Shown here: positions 8,873 through 17,984 of the stretch, piece by piece | How positions within the stretch are numbered: position 1 is the stretch's first letter | Layout of the letters: every line of letters starts with the position of its first letter | Translations under genes and position numbers: made by a program | DNA from: UBA2336 sp049306095 | Lineage (GTDB): Bacteria; Bacteroidota; Bacteroidia; Cytophagales; Cyclobacteriaceae | Reading direction: 5' to 3' | Assembly: GCA_049306095.1 (NCBI GenBank) | Contig: JBAQPU010000022.1 | Location: 153,905-217,904, forward strand | Length of the DNA: 64,000 nucleotides | Notes under the pieces: model-generated | Databases searched by the model: none | What the model was told of the DNA's origin: nothing | What the model saw: only the letters and a program-made list of their open reading frames with translations

Positions 8873-11236
8873 ATGAAAAGACTCACTCACCTAACGGTTA
8901 TTTTACTGGGCATTGTGCCTGCTGTTTTCTCACAAGATGTACTGCCCTTTCCTCCAACTCCATCGGCCAGCGAAGCTGGCCGCACCATTCAGGAATCAAC
9001 CAACAAGAGAAGGGTCGATGCAAAGCATTTACCTGCCGATGCACCCAATATTCTCATCATCCTCATCGATGATGCCGGTCCGGGCTTGCCCGATACCTAT
9101 GGCGGTGAAGTACACACTCCAACCTTATCAAAAATTTCGAACACTGGTATTAGCTATAACCGGTTTCACTCAACCGCCATGTGTTCACCCACCCGCGCCT
9201 CTATTCTTACTGGTCGTAATCACACCCGTGTGGGTAATGGCCAGATTGCCGAACTCGCCAACGATTGGGATGGATTCAGTGGCGTGATTCCTAAAACATC
9301 GGCTACGGTAGCAGAGGTTTTAAAAAATTACGGATACAATACATCTGCCTTTGGAAAGTGGCACAATTCGCCAACCATGCAAACCACAGCGGCAGGCCCA
9401 TTTGAGTATTGGCCAACCGGTTATGGCTTTGAATATTTTTATGGGTTTTTGGCAGGCGAAGCTTCGCAGTATGAACCCGCCATGGTGCGAAATACCACCT
9501 ATGTTCCATTGCCTAAAACACCTGAACAAGGATATCACCTCACCGAAGATATTGCCGATGATGCCATTCATTGGATTCACCAACACCAGGCCTTTTCGCC
9601 CGATAAGCCTTTCTTCATGTATTGGGCGCCCGGTGCCACGCATGGCCCGCACCATGTACCCAAGCAATGGGCAGATAAATACAAAGGAAAATTTGATGAT
9701 GGCTGGGATAAGTATCGTGAACGCGTTTTCAAACGCCAGAAAGAACTAGGAGTTATTCCGCAGAACGCACAACTCACTCCCCGGCCGGAAACGCTGGCAT
9801 CGTGGGAAAGTATTCCTGAAGCTGAAAAACCTTTTCAACGCAGGTTGATGGAAGTATATGCCGGATTTGCTGAACATGCCGATTTCCATGCCGGTCGTAT
9901 TGTAAGTGAATTGGAAAAAATGGGCATGCGTGAAAACACGCTCATCTTTTATATCTGGGGCGATAATGGCTCAAGCTCAGAGGGAATGTTTGGTTCCATC
10001 AGCGAGTTGCTTGCGCAAAATCAAATACCTACGGAAATTGGCCAGCACATAAATGCCTTGAATAAATTAGGTGGACTGGGTGTTTTAGGAAGTCCAAAAA
10101 CAGACAACATGTATCATGCAGGTTGGGCATGGGCTGGCTCAACGCCATACAAGGGAACAAAACTTCTTGGTTCATATTTTGGAGGAACGCGTCAGCCCCT
10201 GGCCGTATCGTGGCCCAAGCAAATCAGTGCAGATAAAACACCGCGCGCGCAGTTTCATCACGTTAATGATATTACGCCTACCATCTATGATATTCTGAAC
10301 ATCAAGGAACCACAGTCTGTAAATGGATTTCCGCAGGAAGTAATTGATGGTACGAGTATGACGTATACTTTCAAAGATGCCACTGTAAAAGGACGAAAGA
10401 CCACGCAATTTTTTGATATTATGGGAAGCCGCGCTATTTACCACGATGGCTGGATGGCCTCAGCGTTCGGTCCACGCATTCCGTGGATGCCGGTAACACC
10501 GGGCATTGCCACCTGGACTCCCGATAAAGACAAATGGGAACTCTATAACCTGGAGGAAGATTTTACACAAGCCATTGATCTCGCGGAAAAAAATCCTGAA
10601 AAATTGGCTGCTATGAAAGAACTTTTCATGATTGAATCGGCCAAGAATCTGAACCTGCCTATTGGTGGAGGCTTGTGGGTGATGTACCACCCCGAAGATG
10701 CACCCAGAAATAAGGCTAATGAATTTCACTTTACCGGTGATATTAACCGTATGCCTGAATTTACAGCACCCAAAATCGGAACTTTCCCGCATGAGGCAAC
10801 GATGGAGCTCGATATCCCGGCAAAAGCAAACGGAGTGCTGTTCGCGCTCGGTGGTTTTTCAGGTGGGGTAACCTGTTATCTGAAAGACAATGTACTGTAT
10901 TACGAGTACAACCTCTTTGAAATTGAACGGACAAAAGTTGCTTCAAAAACTAAGTTGAGCGGGACGACCAAGCTTGAGTTTGAACTTCAACACAAACCGC
11001 ATCAGGGTAACGGACCAAAATATTTGCACGCTGGCGAAATGATTATTAAAGCCAATGGAAAGGAAATTATGCGGGCACAAATACCAACATTGGCCACACT
11101 CGCATTTACCGCGAACGATTGCTTCGATATTGGTACCGATTTAGGTTCACCAGTATCATTGGATTATTATGACAAGGCTCCCTTCAAGTTTAATGGAACC
11201 ATTAAGAAAATGGATATAGCTTATAAACGACCATGA
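8873..11236 (+). CDS. long type I arylsulfatase, exported
   Basis: A 787-residue sulfatase with a signal peptide (cleavage near residue 20). It hydrolyses sulfate esters using a formylglycine made from the Cys of CSPTR, here residues 104-108 (CSPTRASILTGR). Metal-binding Asp66-Asp67 (LIDDAGPG), Lys162/His164 (GKWHNS), His257 (ATHGPHH) and Asp364-Asn365 (GDNGSSS) are all present. After about residue 620 comes a C-terminal beta-sandwich-like region with a GDINRMPEF segment, typical of long arylsulfatases such as mycobacterial AtsD. The natural substrate is unknown. It begins an operon with a carbonic anhydrase and a porin. The Cys-type motif needs a maturation enzyme, and a formylglycine-generating enzyme lies 2.3 kb downstream. 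Confidence 0.92.
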   Translation: MKRLTHLTVILLGIVPAVFSQDVLPFPPTPSASEAGRTIQESTNKRRVDAKHLPADAPNILIILIDDAGPGLPDTYGGEVHTPTLSKISNTGISYNRFHSTAMCSPTRASILTGRNHTRVGNGQIAELANDWDGFSGVIPKTSATVAEVLKNYGYNTSAFGKWHNSPTMQTTAAGPFEYWPTGYGFEYFYGFLAGEASQYEPAMVRNTTYVPLPKTPEQGYHLTEDIADDAIHWIHQHQAFSPDKPFFMYWAPGATHGPHHVPKQWADKYKGKFDDGWDKYRERVFKRQKELGVIPQNAQLTPRPETLASWESIPEAEKPFQRRLMEVYAGFAEHADFHAGRIVSELEKMGMRENTLIFYIWGDNGSSSEGMFGSISELLAQNQIPTEIGQHINALNKLGGLGVLGSPKTDNMYHAGWAWAGSTPYKGTKLLGSYFGGTRQPLAVSWPKQISADKTPRAQFHHVNDITPTIYDILNIKEPQSVNGFPQEVIDGTSMTYTFKDATVKGRKTTQFFDIMGSRAIYHDGWMASAFGPRIPWMPVTPGIATWTPDKDKWELYNLEEDFTQAIDLAEKNPEKLAAMKELFMIESAKNLNLPIGGGLWVMYHPEDAPRNKANEFHFTGDINRMPEFTAPKIGTFPHEATMELDIPAKANGVLFALGGFSGGVTCYLKDNVLYYEYNLFEIERTKVASKTKLSGTTKLEFELQHKPHQGNGPKYLHAGEMIIKANGKEIMRAQIPTLATLAFTANDCFDIGTDLGSPVSLDYYDKAPFKFNGTIKKMDIAYKRP

Positions 11237-11342
11237 GAACTCTTGTTGGCCCTTCATCAACGGTGTTGGGCACTCTGGTTCTTAGAATATTAATATGAAT
11301 GCTTCATTTCTAATCCGATTATAAACTAAACCCAAAAATAAG

Positions 11343-12203
11343 ATGAATTGTAAGCTACTCTCATTTGGATTTGGCATGTTGGCTATTTCCGTCACTTCCT
11401 GCACCAATAAACCAAAAGAAGCAACCGAACCTGTAGCGGCTGATTCAGTTGCACCGGCTCCAACCTCGGCACGCCCTGCTCACTGGGGCTATGCTGGCGA
11501 AGATGGCCCGGGTACCTGGGCTACGTTAAGTCCTGCGTATGCGTTGTGTGGTGATGGAAAGGCACAAAGCCCCATCAACATCGTAAAGACCGATGCGAAA
11601 GGCGGTGCCAACTGGAGGCTTGATTACAAAACAACATCGCTGCGCATCGCCCATAATGAACACATGGATGACATCATTGACAATGGTCACACCATTCAGG
11701 TAACCGTGGATGAAGGAAGTGAATTTTCTTTTGGCGATAAGTCATACAGCCTCAAACAGTTTCACTTTCATACACCGAGCGAGCATACATTGGATGGCGA
11801 GCATACTCCAATGGAGATGCACCTGGTTCATCAGGGTGCTGACGGTAGTCTGGCGGTAGTGGCGGCCTTTATCAAAGAAGGAAAAAACCCTAACGAAAAT
11901 TTCAATAAACTTATCGCCAACCTTCCCAATGCCAAAGGTGAGAGTAAACACATTACCGATGTTAACCTGGAGCTGAAGGCCCACTTGCCAAAAGATAACT
12001 ATGCGTATCATTACGTAGGTTCATTAACTACACCGCCTTGCAGTGAAGGTGTACAGTGGTTGGTGTTACGCGATCCCATTTTATTAACAGCAGAACAAAT
12101 CGGGGCGTTCTCTTCTCGCATTGGACCGAACAACCGGCCAACACAAGCCTTGAACGATCGTGTGGTAAATGTTGATGATTTGGGGGGGCAAGTGCAAAAG
12201 TAG
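11343..12203 (+). CDS. alpha-class carbonic anhydrase, lipoprotein
   Basis: A 286-residue alpha carbonic anhydrase that interconverts CO2 and bicarbonate in the periplasm. The signal peptide ends in VTSC (Cys20), so it should be lipid-anchored. A linker rich in Ala, Pro, Glu and Thr leads to HWGY at 47-50, followed by QSPINI (75-80). The zinc ligands are His141 and His143 (QFHFHTPSEH) and His160 (MEMHLVH). LTTPPCSEGVQW near the C-terminus is the conserved substrate-pocket segment. It lies between the sulfatase (107-bp gap) and the porin (4-bp gap), so co-transcription is likely. Its link to sulfate ester hydrolysis is unclear; local pH buffering is one idea. Confidence 0.93.
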   Translation: MNCKLLSFGFGMLAISVTSCTNKPKEATEPVAADSVAPAPTSARPAHWGYAGEDGPGTWATLSPAYALCGDGKAQSPINIVKTDAKGGANWRLDYKTTSLRIAHNEHMDDIIDNGHTIQVTVDEGSEFSFGDKSYSLKQFHFHTPSEHTLDGEHTPMEMHLVHQGADGSLAVVAAFIKEGKNPNENFNKLIANLPNAKGESKHITDVNLELKAHLPKDNYAYHYVGSLTTPPCSEGVQWLVLRDPILLTAEQIGAFSSRIGPNNRPTQALNDRVVNVDDLGGQVQK

Positions 12204-12207
12204 AATT

Positions 12208-13353
12208 ATGAAAAAAATTATTTTTGTAGTATTTGCATTCAGCCTGCTCATGAATTTCAGCGCGAATGCCCAGGAAAAAAGTGAAGCTGCTACCGAGTTG
12301 CCACCCGGCTGGTGGATGATACCGAAAACAACAACTCAAATTAAAGTTGGTGGTTATGTAAAGTTCGATCTGATACATGATTTCAATCCGATTGCCTCAC
12401 CTGATTTTTTTGATGTTTCAAAAATTCCGACCGATGGCTCCGAAGGTCAAAGCACGAATCTGAATGCGAAGGAAACCCGTCTGTACCTTGATGTAAAAAC
12501 TCCATCGAAGGTAGGTGATATTCGTACGTATGTTGAAGGTGATTTTTATGGTAGCAGCGGTGGGTTTCGTTTGCGTCATGCGTTTATTGAGATTAACAAC
12601 AAATGGCTGGCAGGGCAAACATGGTCTAACTTTATGGATGAAAACATTGTGCCCAATACACTTGACTTTGAAAAACCCTCTGCCTATGCCTTTGCCAGGC
12701 ATCCAATGTTTCGGTACAAACAGAATTTGTCAAGCGATGCGTACGTTGCATTTGCGGTTGAACAACCCAATACCAGTGCACAAGCTCCCGCGGCTGCCGG
12801 AAGTTTTGAAAGCCCGATGCCGGATATTACAGGTCGCTACCGGTTAACGAAACCTTGGGGTCATGTACAACTCTCCGCCTTTGCTGCCAAACTGGTATAC
12901 CGTTTTGCTGCCGGTGGTACCGATGAGGTTTCGTTGTTTGGTGGTAACCTCTCTGGACAGTTTAACCTCTTTGATAATAAAGATAAGTTTACGTACCAGG
13001 TAGTATATGGGCCTGGTTCTGCCCGATTTCGCGGAGGATTGGCTGCTGGCCTTGATGAAAATGGTGACCTGGAAGCGCTTACCGATATGGGAATCACTAT
13101 TGCGTACGAGCATAAGTGGAATTCAAGTTTCTCGTCACTACTTTTGTACAATCAAGGAGAGGTTGATAATTCGGCAGGGCAGGCACCAACTTCCATTAAA
13201 GGTGTTGACTATGTAGCAACCAACTTAATCTGGAATTTTGCAGAACGTGCTATGGCCGGTGTTGAATACCTGTGGGGATTGCGAGAAGATTTAAATGGAG
13301 AGGATGGGACGGCCAACCGTGTTCAGTTTAGTGTGAAGTACACGTTCAATTAA
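12208..13353 (+). CDS. DcaP-like outer-membrane porin
   Basis: A 381-residue protein from ATG 12208, where a signal peptide begins (KKIIFVVFAFSLLMNFSANA). The open frame extends 13 codons further up but those would overlap the carbonic anhydrase and precede the signal peptide. After a short Pro-rich stretch comes KVGGYVKFDLIHDFN, then strand pairs with LRHAFIEINNKWLAGQTWSNF, which is characteristic of DcaP-like trimeric porins that take up small anions such as dicarboxylates. The C-terminus VQFSVKYTFN is a typical barrel end. Its operon partners are a sulfatase and a carbonic anhydrase, so it may admit the sulfated substrate. A terminator follows. Confidence 0.8.
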   Translation: MKKIIFVVFAFSLLMNFSANAQEKSEAATELPPGWWMIPKTTTQIKVGGYVKFDLIHDFNPIASPDFFDVSKIPTDGSEGQSTNLNAKETRLYLDVKTPSKVGDIRTYVEGDFYGSSGGFRLRHAFIEINNKWLAGQTWSNFMDENIVPNTLDFEKPSAYAFARHPMFRYKQNLSSDAYVAFAVEQPNTSAQAPAAAGSFESPMPDITGRYRLTKPWGHVQLSAFAAKLVYRFAAGGTDEVSLFGGNLSGQFNLFDNKDKFTYQVVYGPGSARFRGGLAAGLDENGDLEALTDMGITIAYEHKWNSSFSSLLLYNQGEVDNSAGQAPTSIKGVDYVATNLIWNFAERAMAGVEYLWGLREDLNGEDGTANRVQFSVKYTFN

Positions 13354-13376
13354 GTTCTAAACTTTTCTGAAATAAC

Positions 13377-13409
13377 AGATGCCGGACAGAAATCCGGCAT
13401 CTTTTTTTT
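13377..13409 (+). terminator. Rho-independent terminator
   Basis: A 10-bp stem AGATGCCGGA (13377-13386) / TCCGGCATCT (13393-13402), with a 6-nt loop and a following T run. It ends the sulfatase, carbonic anhydrase and porin transcription unit. Confidence 0.9.
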
Positions 13410-13481
13410 ATCCCCTTGTCATCCTGACCGAAGTGAAGGATATTTTCATGATAGAGGGGAACATTGAACACCGGTGGCTTG

Positions 13482-13505
13482 GTGGTTTGTGAGGACACAA
13501 ACCAC
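13482..13505 (-). terminator. strong hairpin after the FGE gene, possible terminator
   Basis: A perfect 10-bp stem GTGGTTTGTG (13482-13491) / CACAAACCAC (13496-13505) with a 4-nt loop, 9 bp beyond the minus-strand stop at 13515. There is no T run on the minus strand, so intrinsic termination is uncertain. The hairpin may instead stabilise the mRNA 3' end. Confidence 0.45.
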
Positions 13506-13514
13506 GGTTAGGAA

Positions 13515-14561
13515 TTAATCCTTCACACACCTGAATCCCGTATGGTTCATGCCCGTATCGTATGCTGCTCCTTGCCTGCCACTGGGTTTGTAGTTGCTGC
13601 AATATTGATCGCTGCACAAAAATGACCCACCCTTTGAAACGTGCTTGATGGAGAGCGGATCGCGAGGGTCGATTGTCTTTGCGGGACCCTTCGGGTTTTG
13701 CAGGAGGTTCGGGTACGAAGCGTTTTGAAAATCGTCTACCGCATAAAAGTCGGAGCACAATTCCCAAACGTTTCCGACCATGTCATACAAACCGTATTGA
13801 TTTGGAGGAAAAGATTTGACAGGAGAAGTTCCTTTGAATCCGTCATCGCCTGAATTCAAATACGGAAACGCTCCCTGGAAATAGTTAGCCATGAATTTTC
13901 CATTAGGTGTGAGGTCATCGCCCCATGCGTATTCTTTTTGATCAAGTCCACCCCGAGCAGCCAGCTCATATTCCGCTTCAGTGGGTAACCGTTTTCCTGC
14001 CCATTTTGCGTAGGCCGTTGCATCTTCATACGCAATGTGAACAACGGGATGATTTCCTAACCCTTCAAGTGAGCTACCGGGGCCGTGTGGATGTTTCCAA
14101 TCAGCGCCTGTTGTCCATTTCCACCATTGTGAGTAATCATTCAGTAACACAGGTTGATTAGGAGGAGTAAATACAAGCGATCCTGGTTGTAACATTTCAT
14201 CTGCTGGTTTCGGTGTACCGGCCGGAAGCATTTTTTTCATTTCTTCCCAGTCAACAGGCCGTTCGGCAAGCGTTACATATCCTGTTGCCGCTACGAAAGC
14301 GGCAAACTGATCATTGGTCACTTCAGTTTCGTCCATCCAAAAACCTTTCACTTCTACGCGGTGAAAGGGCTGTGCATCGTTGGTGTTGCATTGTTCAGCC
14401 GATCCCATGCTGAATGTTTTTCCGGGCACCCACGCCATACCCAAAGGCTGATTGGTGGGCGGAACGGAAACAGCTTGTTCCTTTTGTTCTTTACACGAAA
14501 TAAAACCTATGCAGGATATCAGCGCAAGGCCAGGCGCCCACGTGAGAATTACTTTTTTCAT
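13515..14561 (-). CDS. formylglycine-generating enzyme (sulfatase maturase), lipoprotein
   Basis: A 348-residue SUMF1/FGE-type protein, which converts the Cys of sulfatase CxPxR motifs to formylglycine using O2. Typical segments are present: MAWVPGKTFSMGS, FWMDETEVTN, the WAGKRLPTEAEYELAARGG core, GNVWELCSD, and the C-terminal GGSFLCSDQYCSNYKPSGR. The last holds Cys316 and Cys321, whose five-residue spacing matches the copper-binding active-site pair of the human enzyme. The N-terminus has a lipobox (LISC, Cys17; a second Cys at 23), so the enzyme should act outside the cytoplasm. FGE-like domains without activity exist in gliding proteins, but here both Cys are kept and two CSPTR sulfatases flank it, so real maturase activity is likely. 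Confidence 0.9.
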   Translation of the reverse strand: MKKVILTWAPGLALISCIGFISCKEQKEQAVSVPPTNQPLGMAWVPGKTFSMGSAEQCNTNDAQPFHRVEVKGFWMDETEVTNDQFAAFVAATGYVTLAERPVDWEEMKKMLPAGTPKPADEMLQPGSLVFTPPNQPVLLNDYSQWWKWTTGADWKHPHGPGSSLEGLGNHPVVHIAYEDATAYAKWAGKRLPTEAEYELAARGGLDQKEYAWGDDLTPNGKFMANYFQGAFPYLNSGDDGFKGTSPVKSFPPNQYGLYDMVGNVWELCSDFYAVDDFQNASYPNLLQNPKGPAKTIDPRDPLSIKHVSKGGSFLCSDQYCSNYKPSGRQGAAYDTGMNHTGFRCVKD

Positions 14562-14570
14562 GTTTTCAAG

Positions 14571-15317
14571 TTACTTCTTTTTACCAAAACGGTAACCAAC
14601 CTGAAGCTGGTAGCGATAGCCATACGACCAACTGCTTACTTTTCCATTAGATGAGGTAGACTTCTCATTAATCAGGTCTTCAAATGCGGGGAACTTGTCA
14701 ATTAAGACTTTGATATAATCATTCTGAACATCCTCTGTATCAAAATTAAAATTACCGGTCAGGTCCATGTTTAACCTGTAGTTGGAAACAGAAGGACCCA
14801 TAAAAACCATATCAATTGTCCAGCGATCTTTAATAACAAACTGGTACCCCATTTGGAAACCGATATTGATGATATTCAGCCTTGAATTTAAGTCCGCGAC
14901 TTCGGGTATTCCATTGTTGGTTACCTCCAAAGCGCGCTTGTTTTGAAAATTCAAATAGGAGATGTAAGGGCCAATGTAAACACCGCGGGGCGCACTGTAT
15001 TTATTTTCTTTCTGAAGGTAAAAGCGATAATCGAAACCCAGTTTTATTCCGGAAGCACTTTTTTCATCGGTTACAACAATACTATCGCCAAAACTTGAAA
15101 AAGGTTGAAATTGCTGAACACCCGCATGAATTACCATGGTTTGATAGGGTTTCATTACACGTTCATAGGAAAGAACAAAAGCTTTGGTGTAATAGAAGTT
15201 AGAAGTCAGGTCTGCTTTGATGATGTTTCTTCGCTGAGGTAATTCGATTTCCTGAGCAAAACTTTGCATCATGCCACCAGTGACAGTCAGCACCAGGCAT
15301 AAGATTATGTATTTCAT
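14571..15317 (-). CDS. exported outer-membrane barrel protein of unknown function
   Basis: A 248-residue protein with a signal peptide ending at SFAQ (about residue 21). The mature part alternates aromatic and polar residues in strands (YYTKAFVLSYERVMKPY, RGVYIGPYISYLNFQ, IGFQMGYQFVIKDRWTIDMVF) and ends in a barrel-like strand LQVGYRFGKKK. It resembles small DUF3575-type barrels, but the assignment is weak. The FGE gene starts 9 bp downstream, so the two probably share a transcript. Confidence 0.6.
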   Translation of the reverse strand: MKYIILCLVLTVTGGMMQSFAQEIELPQRRNIIKADLTSNFYYTKAFVLSYERVMKPYQTMVIHAGVQQFQPFSSFGDSIVVTDEKSASGIKLGFDYRFYLQKENKYSAPRGVYIGPYISYLNFQNKRALEVTNNGIPEVADLNSRLNIINIGFQMGYQFVIKDRWTIDMVFMGPSVSNYRLNMDLTGNFNFDTEDVQNDYIKVLIDKFPAFEDLINEKSTSSNGKVSSWSYGYRYQLQVGYRFGKKK

Positions 15318-15390
15318 GGTAGTAAGTTGATAATTTTATAGCTACAAGTAAACCTTAACCGATTCAGACAAAGCAGATAATGGCATTACT

Positions 15391-15412
15391 TAAACCGTTA
15401 ATAAACCGTTAA
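15391..15412. promoter_or_regulatory. two exact 11-bp direct repeats, candidate operator
   Basis: TAAACCGTTAA occurs twice back to back (15391-15401 and 15402-15412) in the 209-bp gap between the divergent barrel gene (start 15317) and the second sulfatase (start 15527). An 11-bp period puts both copies on the same face of the helix, which suits a response regulator or similar dimer. The regulator is unknown. Confidence 0.4.
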
Positions 15413-15526
15413 CGAAGTTCTTAAAAATCATATTCATGAGTAAAGTAGACATTTTTGACCCTTACTTTCTTAAACTCGCCAATTAAAAGCGATTTAAGAT
15501 TAATTTTAAGATTCTAAATTCAGAAC

Positions 15527-17206
15527 ATGAAAAGAATTATCATAACGGGGCTTGTTGTCACAGGCCTTTTTGCCTGCAATCAACAACAAGAGAAAATGCG
15601 GCCTGCATCACCCAATATTCTGCTCATTGTTGCTGACGATATGGGCTATAGCGACATCGCACCCTTTGGCAGCAACATTCATACCCCTGTGCTTGATCAG
15701 CTTGCAAAACAAAGTACTCTTTTTTCAAATTATCATGTTCTGCCAACGTGTTCACCTACACGTTCAGCTCTATTAACCGGAAATGATAATCACGTTGCAG
15801 GATTGGGAATTATGGGAGAAGCAGATTACCCAGCGCTACAAGAAAAAAATCTTCCTGGCTACTCCGGCCACTTGAGCGACCAGGTGGTTACTATTCCTGA
15901 AATTTTGCGTGATAATGGCTATCACACGTATATGACAGGCAAGTGGCATCTTGGCGAAGGCCCGGGCTTGGATCCTTTTGATCGCGGATTTGAACAGACC
16001 TTTATACTCGGCACAGGAGGAGGAAGTCATCACAGCGATAGAAAAGCGCTGGCCCCTCCGCAACACATGGATTACACACGTAACGGAAAACCGGTTGAGT
16101 TGCCTCAGGATTTTTATTCGTCACGAAACTACACCGACTCGTTGATTCAATTCATTGACAAGAATAAAGCAGACAGCAAACCATTTTTTGGTTTCCTTTC
16201 CTATACGGCAGCTCATGATCCGTTACATGCCCCAAAGGAGTACATTGACAAATACAAAGGGAAGTTTGATATGGGCTGGGATTCTCTCTATACGTTGCGC
16301 CTTCACAATTTGCAGGCTCTTGGAATTGTTCCTCATGATTTAACTCAGTTTGCGAAAAATCCGATGCTGCCAAAATGGGATAACCTAGACAAGGAACACC
16401 AAGAAGAGTTTGCCCGCGACATGGAAGTGTACGCAGCGATGATCGACTACATGGATATGAGCATCGGGCGTGTGTTTGATTACCTGAAGAAAGCGGGGAT
16501 GTACGAGAATACGATGATCATCTTCATGTCAGACAATGGAGCCAATGGTCAGATGGCAACGTTCTACCCTGGAAATGAAGATGGTAACTATCTGGGTTCG
16601 TTCAATAACAAAATGGAAAACCGCGGTTTACAAAACTCGTATGTTGAAATGGGACCCGGATGGGCGCAGGCGTCTATGGCACCCTTCAGATTGTTTAAAA
16701 GCTTTACAACAGAAGGAGGCATTAAAGCTCCGTTAATAGTAAAAATGCCGGGCGTGAATAAAAATGCCGGACAGTGGAATAGAAGTTTTGTTCATGTGAG
16801 CGATTTGATGCCAACTATTTTGCAGCTAACCAATTCATCCTATCCGCAACAGCGTAACGGAAAAAATATTCATGCCATGATTGGTAAGTCGTTATTACCT
16901 GTACTGAATGGCGACTCAGTTACGGTTCATTCAAATGACGGAATGGGTTATGAATTGTTCGAGATGAAAGCCTATATAAAGGGTAATTGGAAAATTCTGC
17001 GTTTACCACAACCGTTCGGTACGGGTAACTGGCAGTTGTATGATCTGGAAAAAGACCCGGGAGAAACTACGGATCTGTCAGAACAATTTCCCGATGTGAA
17101 AGCACAGTTGATTCAGGCATGGGGTGACTATGCCATACATAATGAAGTATTTGACCATAAGGGTCACTATGATTCAATTTACCAGCGAACCTCTGGGGCA
17201 AAATAG
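15527..17206 (+). CDS. type I sulfatase, lipoprotein
   Basis: A 559-residue arylsulfatase of the alkaline-phosphatase superfamily. The signal peptide ends in LFAC (Cys17), so it is predicted to be lipid-anchored. Catalytic parts: Asp37-Asp38 (VADDMGYSD), the formylglycine motif CSPTR at 75-79 in TCSPTRSALLTGN, Lys139/His141 (TGKWHLGEG), AAHDPLHAP, and MSDNGANGQ. It lacks the extra C-terminal domain of the 787-residue sulfatase at 8873. The downstream DUF2490 gene starts 8 bp after the stop and a third gene follows, making a three-gene operon. The substrate is unknown. Maturation is expected from the FGE encoded at 13515. Confidence 0.92.
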   Translation: MKRIIITGLVVTGLFACNQQQEKMRPASPNILLIVADDMGYSDIAPFGSNIHTPVLDQLAKQSTLFSNYHVLPTCSPTRSALLTGNDNHVAGLGIMGEADYPALQEKNLPGYSGHLSDQVVTIPEILRDNGYHTYMTGKWHLGEGPGLDPFDRGFEQTFILGTGGGSHHSDRKALAPPQHMDYTRNGKPVELPQDFYSSRNYTDSLIQFIDKNKADSKPFFGFLSYTAAHDPLHAPKEYIDKYKGKFDMGWDSLYTLRLHNLQALGIVPHDLTQFAKNPMLPKWDNLDKEHQEEFARDMEVYAAMIDYMDMSIGRVFDYLKKAGMYENTMIIFMSDNGANGQMATFYPGNEDGNYLGSFNNKMENRGLQNSYVEMGPGWAQASMAPFRLFKSFTTEGGIKAPLIVKMPGVNKNAGQWNRSFVHVSDLMPTILQLTNSSYPQQRNGKNIHAMIGKSLLPVLNGDSVTVHSNDGMGYELFEMKAYIKGNWKILRLPQPFGTGNWQLYDLEKDPGETTDLSEQFPDVKAQLIQAWGDYAIHNEVFDHKGHYDSIYQRTSGAK

Positions 17207-17214
17207 AATTCGAT

Positions 17215-17976
17215 ATGGGCAATGGCTTATTATGGCGTAAGAAAAAACTCTTACTGAGTTGTATTTCATTGCTTATGCTTTCTTTTCCGTTGCGAGCGCA
17301 AAAGAACAATGCTCAATTGTGGTATGAGTACATGCTCAATGTTCCGTTTGCCAATTCGTTTAATCTTGAAAACTCGTTTACCTATAGCACCCTGCTGAAT
17401 AACAGCCGTTGGTACGCATTCGACTACGCGCCAAATCTAGAATGGTCGGTCAATCAACATATAGATGTAATCGGACAGGTTGTTCTATCTTACACACAAC
17501 AAACGGAATCGTACAATACTTTTGAAGTGCGCCCGGTAATAGGAAGCCGGATTTATATTACACCCAACAAACGTGTACAAACACGGGTGTTGCTTCGGTT
17601 GGAGCAACGTAACTTCAAAAACCTGGAAACTAAAGAGTGGAATCAGGTGTATAGACCCAGAATCAGGTTTGAGTCCATTATTCCAATTAGCAACCCTTCT
17701 TATTTTACCGACAAGCTTTGGTATGGCTTGCTCGATGCCGAATGGCTTTTTACAACAGAAGATGTAGATGAGCGATTTGCGAACAGATTTCGCCTGCGTA
17801 TAGGAGGAGGGTATCGTTTAAGCTACAATTTTCGGTTTGAAATTTTATATATGAACCAGCAGTCGCGCGATGAATTGGAAGATGGGTTTGCCACCAGCGA
17901 TAATATTGTGCGATTCAGAGTCAAGCACTATGTGAATAAATCGAAACCATCCAAAGCAACCGGTACTGGGAATTGA
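17215..17976 (+). CDS. DUF2490 outer-membrane protein (copy 1)
   Basis: A 253-residue protein with an N-terminal signal peptide (LLLSCISLLMLSFPLRAQ). The mature part matches the DUF2490 barrel pattern: AQLWYEYMLNVPFANSFNLE, then TFEVRPVIGSRIYITPNKRV, YFTDKLWYGLLDAEWLF, ERFANRFRLRIGGGYRLSYN and a C-terminal strand with NIVRFRVKHYVN. The function is not known. It is tightly coupled to the sulfatase gene upstream, so it may help pass substrate or product through the outer membrane. A clear paralogue lies at 54384, next to a porin gene. Confidence 0.8.
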   Translation: MGNGLLWRKKKLLLSCISLLMLSFPLRAQKNNAQLWYEYMLNVPFANSFNLENSFTYSTLLNNSRWYAFDYAPNLEWSVNQHIDVIGQVVLSYTQQTESYNTFEVRPVIGSRIYITPNKRVQTRVLLRLEQRNFKNLETKEWNQVYRPRIRFESIIPISNPSYFTDKLWYGLLDAEWLFTTEDVDERFANRFRLRIGGGYRLSYNFRFEILYMNQQSRDELEDGFATSDNIVRFRVKHYVNKSKPSKATGTGN

Positions 17977-17984
17977 TCAGTATT

